DNA of 64,000 nucleotides from Bog-756 sp963769765 (GCA_963769765.1 CAVYNA010000004.1:186001-250000), one strand, 5' to 3'. Shown: positions 28,975-38,386, counted from the first letter of the stretch. Translations and numbers: made by a program. Notes: a model not told the origin generated them from the sequence alone.

Positions 28975-28996
28975 GCGGTGTGGGCCGCGCCAGGGG

Positions 28997-29836
28997 TCAA
29001 GAGGCCGAGCGACGGGTGCGCAACCAGGTGCCGACGATGACGCCCGCGTAGCGTGCGCCGAAGACGAGGTTGCCGCCCTTCTTCGAGCTTCCCGACGCAC
29101 GCGGGTGCCAGACGGTGGGGCGCTGGGTGATCCTCCACCCGCGACTGGACGCGACGATGACCACCTCGGCGGTCTGGTACTGGTCCTGCCTGAGGGAGGG
29201 AACGATGTCGTTGACGGTCTCGACGCGGAACGCCCGGTAGCCGTTGGACGAATCGGTGAGCCGCTGGCGGGTGATGAGGTTGAGCAAGAGGGCGTAGAGG
29301 CGGACGCCGGCCCGTCGGAAGTGGTCCGTGGTCTGGTCGACCCCCATCCTCCGCGAGGCGATCACGAAGTCGGCATCGTCGTCGAGGATCGGCTCGAGCA
29401 GGTCGGCCATCTCGGAAGGATCGTTCTGTCCGTCGGCGTCGAGCGTGACGACGAAGCGGCAGCCGTGCTCGGCCGCGAGCTGGTACCCGATCCGGAGGGC
29501 CGCACCCTGCCCGAGGTTCGTCGGGAGCACGCAGGTCGGCACGCCCGCGGCCTCCGCGACCTTGCGGGTGCCGTCGGTGCCGCCGTCGACGACGACGAGC
29601 GTCGTCACCGCGAGGCCCGACACGCGGGGCGGAATCGCGTCGATCACGTCTCCGAGGTTCAGCTCTTCTTCGTACGCGGCGATCAGGGCGACCACCGGCC
29701 CGAACCGTTCGCCCCGGTGGCGCGTCTCGAAGTCAAGGCGCGCCAGGTCGAGGGCGAGCTGCACGAGCGCCGCGCTGCGTCGGTCGTCGTGGCTGTCCGG
29801 GCGTGTGAGCCAGCGGTGCCGCTGTACCGGAGCCAT
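28997..29836 (-). CDS. Glycosyltransferase family 2, polyprenyl-phosphate sugar type
   Basis: GT2 protein of 279 residues. ALIAAYEEELNL opens the GT-A fold, followed by VVDGGTDGT, and DADGQ is the metal-binding DxD-like motif. It has no clear C-terminal membrane segments, so it resembles soluble DPM1-like enzymes that charge a lipid carrier. An N-terminal extension of about 45 residues is unusual. Its ATG overlaps the ispH stop as TGATG. It may supply the GT87-like enzyme, though it is not adjacent. Confidence 0.88.
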   Translation of the reverse strand: MAPVQRHRWLTRPDSHDDRRSAALVQLALDLARLDFETRHRGERFGPVVALIAAYEEELNLGDVIDAIPPRVSGLAVTTLVVVDGGTDGTRKVAEAAGVPTCVLPTNLGQGAALRIGYQLAAEHGCRFVVTLDADGQNDPSEMADLLEPILDDDADFVIASRRMGVDQTTDHFRRAGVRLYALLLNLITRQRLTDSSNGYRAFRVETVNDIVPSLRQDQYQTAEVVIVASSRGWRITQRPTVWHPRASGSSKKGGNLVFGARYAGVIVGTWLRTRRSAS

Positions 29837-30906
29837 CAGGACGCTCGGCCGTCCATCTCTTCGAGCACGTCGGACGCGGCGACGGACCGGTCGTCGACAA
29901 GCGCCCGACCCGCCGGATCGCCCGCCCCGGGCACCAGGTTGACCAGCTCCAATGCGGCCTCGAGGGCGCGCAGCAGGTCACGGAGCTCCGGTGGCGGGGG
30001 GAAGTACTCCTCTTCGACGGTGACCGTGGATCGCTCGACCCCACCGACGGGAGCGAGACGCTCGACCACCGAGCTCACCAGCGCTTCGGGTGCCGAGGCG
30101 CCGGCGGTGACGCCCACGGTGCCGCTGAGGTCGTCGGGCAGGTCGTCGGCGTCGTTGATCCGGAGCACCCGGGGACAGCCCATCGAACGCGCCACGTGCT
30201 CGAGCGCGACCGTGTTCGACGAGTTCTCCGAACCGATGACGACCACCGCGTCCGCCCTACCGGCGAGGGCCTTCAAGGCTGCCTGGCGGTTCGTGGTGGC
30301 GAAGCACAGGTCGCTCCGGTTCGGCATCCACAGCTGGGGGAAGCGGTCCCGGGCCCGATCCACGATGCCGGTCCACTCGTCGTGGCTGAGTGTGGTCTGC
30401 GCGAGGAGTGCGACCTGGGCCTCGCCGTCGCCCGATGCGAGCTCCTGCAGCCGGTCGACGTCGTCGGCGTGCTCGAGAAGCCGGACCGCCGAGGGGGCGA
30501 CGGCCATCGTGCCGACCGCCTCCTCGTGGCCGTGGTGGCCCACGTACAAGACGGTGTAGCCCTTGGCCGCACGCACCTTCAGCTCGTGGTGGACCTTCGT
30601 GACCAGCGGGCAGACCGCGTCGACCACCACCCGGCCGCCGCGCCTGGCGGCCACGGCCACCTCGGGGGCCGATCCGTGTGCCGAGAGCATGAGCGGTGCG
30701 CCGGCAGGGACGTCCTCGACGTCGTCGACGAACACGACCCCGCGTGCTCGGAACTCGTCCACCACGTGCCGGTTGTGGACGATCTCGTGGTAGCAGTAGA
30801 CCGGCGGCTCGAAGATGCGGACCATCCAGGCCAGCGCCTTGATGGCCTTCTCCACCCCGGCGCAGAACCCCCTCGGCTCCGCGAGCAGCACCCGGTCCAC
30901 GGTCAC
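29836..30906 (-). CDS. ispH: 4-hydroxy-3-methylbut-2-enyl diphosphate reductase
   Basis: IspH of 356 residues, the last enzyme of the non-mevalonate isoprenoid pathway. The 4Fe-4S cysteines are in GFCAGVEKA, DAVCPLVTKVH and DLCFATTNRQ, and the substrate motifs HEIVHN, VGHHGHEEAVG and SSNTVALEHV are intact. Start GTG follows a -10 box TAGCCT with a six-base gap. The unusual C-terminal tail of about 40 residues is not conserved. Confidence 0.96.
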   Translation of the reverse strand: MTVDRVLLAEPRGFCAGVEKAIKALAWMVRIFEPPVYCYHEIVHNRHVVDEFRARGVVFVDDVEDVPAGAPLMLSAHGSAPEVAVAARRGGRVVVDAVCPLVTKVHHELKVRAAKGYTVLYVGHHGHEEAVGTMAVAPSAVRLLEHADDVDRLQELASGDGEAQVALLAQTTLSHDEWTGIVDRARDRFPQLWMPNRSDLCFATTNRQAALKALAGRADAVVVIGSENSSNTVALEHVARSMGCPRVLRINDADDLPDDLSGTVGVTAGASAPEALVSSVVERLAPVGGVERSTVTVEEEYFPPPPELRDLLRALEAALELVNLVPGAGDPAGRALVDDRSVAASDVLEEMDGRAS

Positions 30907-30912
30907 GACGCC

Positions 30913-30918
30913 AGGCTA
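30913..30918 (-). promoter_or_regulatory. -10 box of ispH
   Basis: TAGCCT on the minus strand, six bases before the GTG start; a leaderless promoter. It faces away from the promoter at 30976. Confidence 0.5.
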
Positions 30919-30975
30919 CCCGTGCGCCTGGGGCATCCGGCTCGCACCGACGGGGGAACAGGGCAGGTGACCAGG

Positions 30976-30981
30976 TATCCT
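30976..30981 (+). promoter_or_regulatory. -10 box of the DUF512 gene
   Basis: TATCCT, six bases before ATG 30988. Together with the ispH -10 box, 57 bases away, it forms a divergent pair. Confidence 0.5.
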
Positions 30982-30987
30982 GAGGGG

Positions 30988-32430
30988 ATGTCGTCGCCCC
31001 GAGTGACGACGGCACCCCGAGTCGTCGCCGTCACCCCCGCCTCTCCTGCTGCGCGCTCGGGACTCCAGCCCGGCGACGAGCTCCTCACCCTCAACGGGCG
31101 CGTCCCACGCGACGTCATCGAGTACAGCCTGCTGACCGACGAGGCGACGCTCGAGCTCCTCGTCGCCCGCCACGGTCAGGTCGAACCCGTCACACTCCGG
31201 GTGACCAAGCGCACCGGCGAGCCGCTCGGGGCCGAGGTGTCCTCCGCGGTCTTCGACCGGGTGCGCACCTGCGACAACCACTGCGAGTTCTGCTTCATCT
31301 ACCAGCTGCCGCCCGGGATGCGCCGGAGCCTCTCGCTGAAGGACGACGACTACCGACTCTCCTTCCTCTACGGAAACTTCACGACGCTCACCCGGTTCAC
31401 CGAGATGGACCTCGAGCGGGTGCTCACCGAACGGTTGAGCCCCCTGTTCGTCTCGATCCACGCGACCGATCCGGAGGCGCGGGCCCGGCTCCTCCGCAAC
31501 CGGCGGGGTGCGACCAGCCTTCGGTGGCTCGCTGCCCTCCTCGACGGGGGGATCGAGGTCCACGGGCAGGTCGTGGTCTGCCCCGACCGCAACGACGGGG
31601 CCGTCCTCGAGGACACGCTCGCCGGGGTGCTCGACCGCTATTCCGGCCTCGCATCGGTGGCGTGCGTCCCGCTCGGCGTCAGCCGTTTCTCGAACGAGCC
31701 CGGGATGCGGCCGCACACCCGCGTAGAGGCCGGTGCCGTCTGCGAGTCCGTCGAGTCGTGGCAGGAGACGTTCCTCACTGCCATCGGGCGACGCATGGTG
31801 TTCGCCGCTGACGAGTACTACCTCCTCGCCGGGATGCCGCTTCCGACGGCCGAGCGCTACGAAGGCTTCCCACAGCACGAGAACGGCATCGGCATGGCGA
31901 GGTCGTTCGAGGCCGCATTCCACGGCGACACCGCCGCCGCCGGCGGGGTGCGTCCCGGGTTCTTCGCCGCAGTCGACGGCGCGCCCGCGACCGGCTACCG
32001 GGCCCCGCGTGCGGATGCAGCGGGGACGACCTCCGATCCGGCGGTGCCGACCACCGTCCTCACGGGAACCTACGGAGCGCCCGTCCTCGAGCCGCTCGTC
32101 GCCTCGCTCGGACGTGACGACCTCCGGGTCGTTCCGGTCGAAAACCACTTCTTCGGCGGCAACATCGGCGTCTCGGGGCTGCTCACCGGAACCGACCTCG
32201 CGGCGGTCCTCGAGCGCGAGCCGACCGGTCAGCGCTACCTCCTCCCGGACGCCTGCCTCTCGAACGGGCGGTTCCTCGACGACCTGACACCGGGCGACCT
32301 GCCCCGTGCGGTCGAAGTGGTGCCCACCGACGGGCGCTCCCTGCGGCGTGCCCTCGAGAGGGGCGGCTCGGGCGGTGCACGTCGTGTGCCGGTCGCCCTC
32401 GCCGCGGCGGGCACCCAGGGACGACCGTGA
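30988..32430 (+). CDS. DUF512 radical SAM-like protein with N-terminal PDZ
   Basis: Protein of 480 residues. The N-terminal about 75 residues form a PDZ-like domain (SPAARSGLQPGDELLTLNG). The radical-SAM-type cluster motif CDNHCEFC (C-x3-C-x2-C) is at about residue 95, and the DUF512 domain follows. The family is co-located with der in many bacteria and its reaction is unknown. It overlaps der by GTGA, consistent with that. No downstream partner other than der can be assigned. Confidence 0.88.
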   Translation: MSSPRVTTAPRVVAVTPASPAARSGLQPGDELLTLNGRVPRDVIEYSLLTDEATLELLVARHGQVEPVTLRVTKRTGEPLGAEVSSAVFDRVRTCDNHCEFCFIYQLPPGMRRSLSLKDDDYRLSFLYGNFTTLTRFTEMDLERVLTERLSPLFVSIHATDPEARARLLRNRRGATSLRWLAALLDGGIEVHGQVVVCPDRNDGAVLEDTLAGVLDRYSGLASVACVPLGVSRFSNEPGMRPHTRVEAGAVCESVESWQETFLTAIGRRMVFAADEYYLLAGMPLPTAERYEGFPQHENGIGMARSFEAAFHGDTAAAGGVRPGFFAAVDGAPATGYRAPRADAAGTTSDPAVPTTVLTGTYGAPVLEPLVASLGRDDLRVVPVENHFFGGNIGVSGLLTGTDLAAVLEREPTGQRYLLPDACLSNGRFLDDLTPGDLPRAVEVVPTDGRSLRRALERGGSGGARRVPVALAAAGTQGRP

Positions 32431-33773
32431 GCGCCGACCGGCCGGTCGTCGTGGTCGCCGGGCGGCCGAACGTCGGCAAGTCGACCCTCGTCAACCGCAT
32501 CGTCGGGCGACGGGCCACCGTGGTCGAGGAGCGCCCCGGCGTGACCCGTGACCGCAAGGAGCTCGACGCCGAGTGGAACGGCCGTGCCTTCACCCTGGTC
32601 GACACCGGAGGATGGCTCGTCTCGGACGATCCGCTCGACGCGCAGGTGTCTGCGCAGGCCGAACGCGCGATCGCCGACGCGGACGTGATCCTCCTCGTCG
32701 TGGACGTAACGGTCGGACTCCTCGATGAGGACCTCGCCGTCGCCCGACTCCTCAAGCGATCGGGTGTCCCCGTGCTCGCCGTGGTCAACAAGGTCGACTC
32801 CACACAGCGCGAAGGAGAGATGTGGGCCGCACTCGGGCTCGGGCTCGGTGACCCGCACCCGATCAGCGCCCTGCACGGTCGCGGGACCGGTGACCTGCTC
32901 GACGAAGTGGTCGGGCTGCTGCCCGAGGAGGCGGCGCAACCGGACGCGCCCGGAGAGGCAGGCGAGGATCGACTCGAGGCCGGCGTCCCGCGGGTCGCGC
33001 TCGTCGGGCGACCAAATGTCGGGAAGTCCACGCTCTTCAACCGACTGGTCGGCGACGAGCGGTCGGTGACCCACGATGCGCCGGGCACCACACGGGACGC
33101 CGTCGACACCGTCGTCACGACACCCGAGGGGACGATCTGCTTCGTCGACACCGCGGGCATGCGTCGAAAGTCGCGGACCGAGCGGGGGACCGAGTACTTC
33201 TCGGTCCTCCGGGCGCTCGAGGCGCTCGACCGGGCCGACATCGCGCTGTTGGTCATCGACGCCACCGCCGGCATCACCCATCAGGACCAGCGGCTCGCCG
33301 AACGCATCGGCGCCGCGGGCTCCCCGGTCGTCGTCGTCCTCAACAAGTGGGACCTGCTGGCGGTGGAGGAGCGTCCCGACCTCCTCGTCGACGTCGGCGA
33401 CCGGCTCGCGTTCCTCGGCGCGGCGCCCGTGCTCAAGGTGAGCGCGTTGACCGGGCTCGGGGTCCACCAGATACTCCCGGCGGTCGCCGAGGCCGAGGAG
33501 GCGTACCACGTCCGCATCCCGACCGGTGAGCTCAACCGCGCCCTGGGCGCGATCCAGGCGGCCCATCCGCCGGTGGGCGCGAAGATCCAGTACGCGGTGC
33601 AAGGGGCGACCGACCCGCCGACGTTCACCCTCTTCACCAACGGACGGTTGCAGCAGACCTACCTCCGCTACGTCGAGCGCGGGTTGCGCGAGCGGTTCGA
33701 GCTCGGTCCGACGCCGATCAAGATCCGGGTCCGCACGAAGGGCGCACGCGGCGACGGGCGGGGGCGCCGGTGA
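32427..33773 (+). CDS. der: Ribosome assembly GTPase Der (EngA)
   Basis: Der of 448 residues with two tandem GTPase domains, needed for 50S maturation. Both G1 motifs are present (GRPNVGKSTLVN and GRPNVGKSTLFN), both G4 motifs (VVNKVD and VLNKWD), and the KH-like C-terminal domain with an Arg-rich tail. Start GTG overlaps the DUF512 stop. Length is normal. Confidence 0.96.
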   Translation: MSADRPVVVVAGRPNVGKSTLVNRIVGRRATVVEERPGVTRDRKELDAEWNGRAFTLVDTGGWLVSDDPLDAQVSAQAERAIADADVILLVVDVTVGLLDEDLAVARLLKRSGVPVLAVVNKVDSTQREGEMWAALGLGLGDPHPISALHGRGTGDLLDEVVGLLPEEAAQPDAPGEAGEDRLEAGVPRVALVGRPNVGKSTLFNRLVGDERSVTHDAPGTTRDAVDTVVTTPEGTICFVDTAGMRRKSRTERGTEYFSVLRALEALDRADIALLVIDATAGITHQDQRLAERIGAAGSPVVVVLNKWDLLAVEERPDLLVDVGDRLAFLGAAPVLKVSALTGLGVHQILPAVAEAEEAYHVRIPTGELNRALGAIQAAHPPVGAKIQYAVQGATDPPTFTLFTNGRLQQTYLRYVERGLRERFELGPTPIKIRVRTKGARGDGRGRR

Positions 33774-33796
33774 TCGGCCATGAGGTGCGCTGAGGG

Positions 33797-33994
33797 ATGC
33801 CGTGGTGTCCGCACTGCGAGGAACGCCTCGACGACGAGCAGCTGACCGATGAGGGAGCCTGCCCGATCTGCGGGGGGCCACCGACCGAGCACCGGCCCTC
33901 GCCGTGGTACTTCAAGTTCATGGTCGTCGCGACGGTGATCTACCTCGGCTACCGCGCCTACCAGGGGGTCACCTGGGTCGTGCACCACCTCTGA
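33797..33994 (+). CDS. Small zinc-ribbon membrane protein
   Basis: Protein of 65 residues. It has a zinc ribbon with CPHC and CPIC, then a single hydrophobic segment (FKFMVVATVIYLGYRAY) near the C-terminus. Actinobacterial genomes contain similar tiny proteins, function unknown. It is 23 bases downstream of der with ATG start, probably in the same transcript. Confidence 0.75.
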   Translation: MPWCPHCEERLDDEQLTDEGACPICGGPPTEHRPSPWYFKFMVVATVIYLGYRAYQGVTWVVHHL

Positions 33995-34126
33995 CGCCCG
34001 GTCGCCACGGAGTGTGGTCATCCACCTCCGGCCGCCACGTCGGCACGGGCGTGTGCTAGCACTTCCACCAGGACGTGGCACCGCTGGCGCCAGTTCCGTC
34101 CGCTTCGAGGAGATGGGGGAGAGGCA

Positions 34127-35056
34127 ATGGGTCGTCGTTCGTTTGCAGCATCGCTTTGCGCCGCGCTTGTCGCCGGTGCCGTGGTCGCCACCGCGCTCGT
34201 CGCTTCCGCGGCGCCCGGTCAGGCCGTCGTGCAGCACAAGACCAAGGTGCTGCCGTACTACCTCTCGCTCGGCGACTCGTACTCGGTCGGCTACCAACCG
34301 GGCATCGGTGCGACCGCCGGGTACACCGCGGTCGTCGCGAAGAAGCGCAAGGTCCAGCTCGAGAACTTCGGCTGCGGTGGTGCGACGACTTCGTCGATCC
34401 TGACCGCCATCGGGTGCCTCGAGTCGGGGTACGGACCGGTCGCCGCGACCGACGCGGTTCCTTACCCGACGACTACGCAAGAACAGGCGGCCATCAACTT
34501 CATCGAGACGCCGGCCAACGCCGGCAAGGTCAGCCTCATCACGGTCTCCATCGGGGGCAACGACATCACGGGCTGCCTCGGTGCCGGCTCGAACTCGGCC
34601 ATCACGGCCTGTGTCGTCGCCAACGCCGCGACCGTCGAGACGAACGTGACCACGCTCGGAACGGACCTCCGCAACGCGCTCAACGCGTCGGGGGACGCGA
34701 CCGCGAAGATCGTCGGCCTCACCTACCCCGACGTGGTCCTCGGCGAGTGGGTGAATCCCGGTGGGGCCAACGGCCAGAGCCTGGCCAATCTGTCGGTCAC
34801 CGCCTTCAAGGGGATCATCAATCCGGACTTGAACACGGCGTACACGTCGGCCGGAGTCGGTGGCGTGTTCGTCGACGTCACCACGGCAACCGGTGCCTAC
34901 GGCTCGATGTCCAAGCTGGTCACCCTTGCGCCCTACGGGAAGATCCCGAGCCCGGTTGCGAAGGTCTGCGAGCTCACCTACTTCTGTGCCCTGCAGAACA
35001 TCCACGCCAACACCAAGGGCTACGACCTCATCGGCAAGCTGGCCGCCAAGGCGTGA
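34127..35056 (+). CDS. Secreted SGNH/GDSL hydrolase
   Basis: SGNH hydrolase of 309 residues with a Sec signal peptide (hydrophobic 9-27, AxA at about 28). Block I is LSLGDSYSVGY, block III is IGGND, and the C-terminal HANTKGYD carries the His. These hydrolyse esters or acyl groups. The start ATG follows GGGGGAGAGG. It is preceded by a 132-base gap with a 10-base palindrome at 34053-34062. Substrate is unknown. Confidence 0.88.
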   Translation: MGRRSFAASLCAALVAGAVVATALVASAAPGQAVVQHKTKVLPYYLSLGDSYSVGYQPGIGATAGYTAVVAKKRKVQLENFGCGGATTSSILTAIGCLESGYGPVAATDAVPYPTTTQEQAAINFIETPANAGKVSLITVSIGGNDITGCLGAGSNSAITACVVANAATVETNVTTLGTDLRNALNASGDATAKIVGLTYPDVVLGEWVNPGGANGQSLANLSVTAFKGIINPDLNTAYTSAGVGGVFVDVTTATGAYGSMSKLVTLAPYGKIPSPVAKVCELTYFCALQNIHANTKGYDLIGKLAAKA

Positions 35057-35098
35057 TGGCGGAGGGCCGAGCCCGGATCGGGGTCACCTCCGGGTAGT

Positions 35099-35692
35099 TC
35101 ACGGAGTCGGAAAGGTGCCTTCCTGCCATCCGATCGCTGACGCAGAGACCGGACCGGCCGTCGGCACGGTCGACAGAAGTGGCGCCGTGCAGCTGACGAG
35201 CTTGGTCTGGGCGCCGTAGAAGGTCGTGGAATTCGACGAATGCCACACCAGCCAACAGGTGCCGTCCGACGATCGGTCGGCCATCGTGACGGCCCCGGTG
35301 TCGGAAGCGATCGCCACGCTGACCGTGGTCGCGTTGCTCGACGCTCCCTCGACGAAGTTGATCGACGGCTCGGACGTCGCCAGCGAGGCGAGGCTCAGCG
35401 ATCCGTATCCCCCTTGGCCGGCCGCTGCCGTCGTGGCGTCGGACAGCGCAGTCGAAAGGGTCTGTTGCGCCTGCAGTCCGTCGGCAGCGGCGACGCCGGG
35501 CGCGTTGGAGACTCCCGCGCTCGATCCGGCGCCCGTGTGCAGCGTCGATCCCAAGAGGATGGCGGTCAAGAGGGCGGTGACGAGCAAGCTGATCACGACC
35601 ATGACCATGGAGAGGCCGTCGTCGCCGGAGTCCCGCGTCGGATGGCGAGCACCGGTCCGTCGAGCCTCCCGAACGCCATGAACGCCGAGCAT
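35099..35692 (-). CDS. Prepilin-like secreted protein, unknown
   Basis: Protein of 197 residues. A short basic leader is followed by DSGDDG-LSMVMVVISLLVTALLTAILL, with glycine before a hydrophobic segment as in prepilin-like signals, but without the usual Glu at +5. The rest is Ser/Thr/Ala-rich with two Cys. GGAGGGGG five bases before ATG 35692 favours that start over GTG 35749. It could be a pseudopilin-like surface protein. No pilus assembly gene is in the window. Confidence 0.62.
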   Translation of the reverse strand: MLGVHGVREARRTGARHPTRDSGDDGLSMVMVVISLLVTALLTAILLGSTLHTGAGSSAGVSNAPGVAAADGLQAQQTLSTALSDATTAAAGQGGYGSLSLASLATSEPSINFVEGASSNATTVSVAIASDTGAVTMADRSSDGTCWLVWHSSNSTTFYGAQTKLVSCTAPLLSTVPTAGPVSASAIGWQEGTFPTP

Positions 35693-35961
35693 CGCCCCCT
35701 CCGCTCGATCCTCCTCGGTCGGCGCTGTCCGGCGCTGCTCTTCGGCCACGCAGATCGCTCACGCACGCACTTGGATGACCACTCTCAGGAGGGATGCTAC
35801 CACCGAGAGGGACAATCTCGTCCAAAACCAGGGGAAACCAGGCGTCGGCTAGGGTGGCGCTGTCCAGTCGTCGTTCATCCTCATCGCCCCGTCGATGCGG
35901 GGTCGGAGTGATTCGACGATCGGTCAGGCCAGAATTGCCGGAAGGCGTTTCTGGCCGGGTA

Positions 35962-36036
35962 CGGGCTGTGGCGCAGCTTGGTTAGCGCGCTTGACTGGGG
36001 GTCAAGAGGTCCCGGGTTCAAATCCCGGCAGCCCGA
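35962..36036 (+). tRNA. tRNA-Pro (anticodon GGG)
   Basis: Complete cloverleaf: acceptor CGGGCTG pairs with CAGCCCG, D-stem GCGC/GCGC, anticodon stem CTTGA/TCAAG with loop CTGGGGG (anticodon GGG), variable AGGTC, T-stem CCGGG/CCCGG with TTCAAAT, discriminator A at 36036. CCA is not encoded. The C1-G72 pair is typical of bacterial tRNA-Pro. Confidence 0.95.
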
Positions 36037-36047
36037 CGAGGAAGGGC

Positions 36048-36062
36048 CGGCGATCATCGCCG
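36048..36062 (+). terminator. Hairpin after tRNA-Pro
   Basis: CGGCG-ATCAT-CGCCG stem-loop, extendable to a 15-base odd palindrome, 11 bases after the tRNA end. Likely tRNA transcript end. Confidence 0.45.
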
Positions 36063-36117
36063 ATCGGAACGTCCCCCTACGTGTTGTCACTTTCCCGTGA
36101 GAATTCCGATCTCAGTC

Positions 36118-37062
36118 CTATGGGACGAAGAGCTTCGCGGAAGCCACGATCGAAAGAGGGATGCCCTGCAGCGTGGCGGAGTCGCTGATGGTCAGTTTGG
36201 AAAGACCGGAGATGCCCGACGGCACGGTGAATCCGCCACTGATCTTCGGAGGCGTGAGCACCGGTGCGTTGTAGACCGCCGGCGAGATCGCGACGGTGTT
36301 CGCAAGCTTCCCGTGCACGTGCGAGAGCTTCACCGAGATGGTCGACGGTGGTGCCGACGCGCCACTCAAGAGCGCGGTGAGTGCGGCCAGTGTCGCGAGC
36401 CACCAGTAGGTGGTCGCCCCGGGAGGGTCACTGACGGTGACCTGCTGTCCCGGAGATGCGGTCGTCGGTGCGATCGCAATCTTGGGCGACGCCGGGAAGA
36501 GCGAAGTACCGAAGAAATTGACAAGGGCGCTCCCCGCGGCCAGAGGCTTGAAGGAGGTCAGGTCGATCGTCGCGATCGCACAGCCGACCAGTCCCGCGTT
36601 GTCCTCGTGCTGGCTCGGAGGACAGGTCGCGTTGGGATCGGGGGCGTTGCTCGTCGGCAGCGTGTAGTTGATGTTGAGGTTCCCGGACAGGTCCGAGATG
36701 GGGAAGGTCAACGCGGCGGGATTGATCTCCGGCAGGGCCGAAAGCAGCGCGAGGAGACCAGGCACCGAGACCACTTGGCCCGTCAGCAATGGTTTCGCGG
36801 CAGGGTCGATGGCGAGGAGGAGGCTCGTCTCCATCATGAGGTAGGGATGGAGCGGAGGGAGTCCCGTGCAGCTGATGGCGATGGTCTGGCCGGGCTTCGC
36901 GCTGAAGATGATCGCGCCCCTGCCACCATTGAACGTGCAGACCGGACCCGTCGGCGTCGTCGCAGACGCGGCCGAGCTCCCGACGCTCACCGCAGTGACG
37001 AGACCACTGGCGACCACTGCCAGTGCGACCGCTGAGCGGATGAATCGATGTGACACCTTCAT
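36118..37062 (-). CDS. Secreted protein with hydrophobic patches, unknown
   Basis: Protein of 314 residues with a Sec signal (residues about 8-33, AxA before TTPTG). The mature part is rich in Pro, Thr and Leu with two Cys pairs and a domain like bacterial Ig-type repeats (PTTASPGQQVTVSDPPG). It has a second hydrophobic stretch near residue 220 (TYWWLATLAALTALLSG). I recognise no family. Start ATG 37062 has GGAGG eight bases before it. The 337 bases upstream hold repeats and dyads. Confidence 0.68.
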   Translation of the reverse strand: MKVSHRFIRSAVALAVVASGLVTAVSVGSSAASATTPTGPVCTFNGGRGAIIFSAKPGQTIAISCTGLPPLHPYLMMETSLLLAIDPAAKPLLTGQVVSVPGLLALLSALPEINPAALTFPISDLSGNLNINYTLPTSNAPDPNATCPPSQHEDNAGLVGCAIATIDLTSFKPLAAGSALVNFFGTSLFPASPKIAIAPTTASPGQQVTVSDPPGATTYWWLATLAALTALLSGASAPPSTISVKLSHVHGKLANTVAISPAVYNAPVLTPPKISGGFTVPSGISGLSKLTISDSATLQGIPLSIVASAKLFVP

Positions 37063-37399
37063 CGATGGAACCTCCGTGTGCGACCGCCGTTTGCTCTTGC
37101 TTGTGTTGCTCTTGCTTGTGTGCTGTCCGCCTGCCGTCGCGCAGCACATGCGCCGCTGCCGGACATGGTAAGTGAAACGACTGAACGTCTCAATGTGTTT
37201 CACCGACACGAGCATGTTCCACGATCACGAACATCCACGACACGTGAAGAGAAGTCACAAGGTGAGCCACATGTGTACTCCCTGGCCGCGCCGGCGGATG
37301 CGCTGCGTCGCACGCGCAACACGGAGAGCAGCAATCCGCGTCGTTCACCGTGCGGTCGCAGTCAGCGACGCGTCCGACCCAAACGAACGTTTGATGCCG
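37063..37399. other. Gene-free stretch upstream of the secreted protein gene
   Basis: No credible gene. It contains the 15-base tandem repeat at 37091-37120 and two dyads: GTGAAAC/GTTTCAC (37172-37178 and 37197-37203) and ATGTTC/GAACAT (37214-37219 and 37229-37234). These are 9-18 base spaced and may be operator sites for the minus-strand gene at 37062. Confidence 0.4.
37091..37120. repeat. 15-base tandem duplication
   Basis: TTGCTCTTGCTTGTG at 37091-37105 repeats exactly at 37106-37120, in the 5' region of the minus-strand secreted-protein gene. Confidence 0.85.
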
Positions 37400-38386
37400 T
37401 CAGCCGTGTTGCCAGACCCGGCTGGACAGTGTGCGCAGTCCCGGGAGCGCGGCGTGGTCGAGACGCTCGAGCTCGTCTGCGTCGAGGTTCCATCCGAGCG
37501 CACCGGCATTCTCCTCGGCCTGGTGGCGGTTCTTCGCACCGGGGATCGGCACCGCACCCTTCGCGATCACCCAATTGAGCGCCACCTGGCTCGGCGTCTT
37601 GCCGCCGTGCGCGTCGCCGATGACTCGCAGCTCCGCGACGATGCGTTCCACCGTCTCCATCGGATGATTGGAGAAGTTGCGCTTGCCTCGTGGGGGATTG
37701 GCGGCGGAGTACTTCCCGCTCAACCGGCCCTGGCCGATCGGCGAGTACGCCAACGGGAGGACGCCGAGCTCCGCACAGGTGGCGAGGAGTCCGCTCGTCT
37801 CCGGCGCACGTCGGAGAAGTGAGAATTCGATCTGGTTGGTCGCAAGGGCCAGACCCCGGGCGGCGAGCGCAGACGCGATCTCGCTCGTCTCCCGGACCGA
37901 GTAGTTGGAGACGCCGACCGCTCGGACGAGCCCCTCACGATGGGCTTCGGCGAGCGCCTCTGCGATCGCACCATGCGACCGGAGGCTGATCGGACCGTGG
38001 ATCTGATAGAGGTCGACGGCCGTGAGTCCCAACCGGAGGAGGGAGGCGCGCAGGGAGTACAAGAGCGCGTGCTTGACGTTGAGTTTCCAGGGGGAGGGCA
38101 TGAACTTCGTGGCGACCACCACCGATCGGGCGCGGACCGGGTCACCCGACAGCAATCCGCCGATGATCCGCTCGCTCTCTCCACGGCCGTAGACCTCGGC
38201 CGTGTCGAAGAAGGTCACCCCGGCGTCGATCGACCCTTCCCAGGCATCGCGGATCGAGGTTCGGGTGAGTGTGCTGTCGTAGCCGCCCATGCCCCAGGTC
38301 GAACGGTCACCCCACGCCCAGGTGCCCACTCCGAGCGGCGGGATCGAGACCTCAGAGCCGGCAAGCGTGTATCGGTCCGGAGTCAC
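37400..38386 (-). CDS. Aldo/keto reductase
   Basis: AKR of 328 residues, an (alpha/beta)8 NADPH-dependent reductase. The catalytic tetrad appears as D and Y in FFDTAEVYG, K in ATKF and H in IHGP, and the C-terminal cofactor-binding region has PIPGAKNRHQAEENAGALGW. The family reduces carbonyls; the substrate here is unknown. Start ATG 38386 is divergent from the SHOCT gene. Confidence 0.9.
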   Translation of the reverse strand: MTPDRYTLAGSEVSIPPLGVGTWAWGDRSTWGMGGYDSTLTRTSIRDAWEGSIDAGVTFFDTAEVYGRGESERIIGGLLSGDPVRARSVVVATKFMPSPWKLNVKHALLYSLRASLLRLGLTAVDLYQIHGPISLRSHGAIAEALAEAHREGLVRAVGVSNYSVRETSEIASALAARGLALATNQIEFSLLRRAPETSGLLATCAELGVLPLAYSPIGQGRLSGKYSAANPPRGKRNFSNHPMETVERIVAELRVIGDAHGGKTPSQVALNWVIAKGAVPIPGAKNRHQAEENAGALGWNLDADELERLDHAALPGLRTLSSRVWQHG

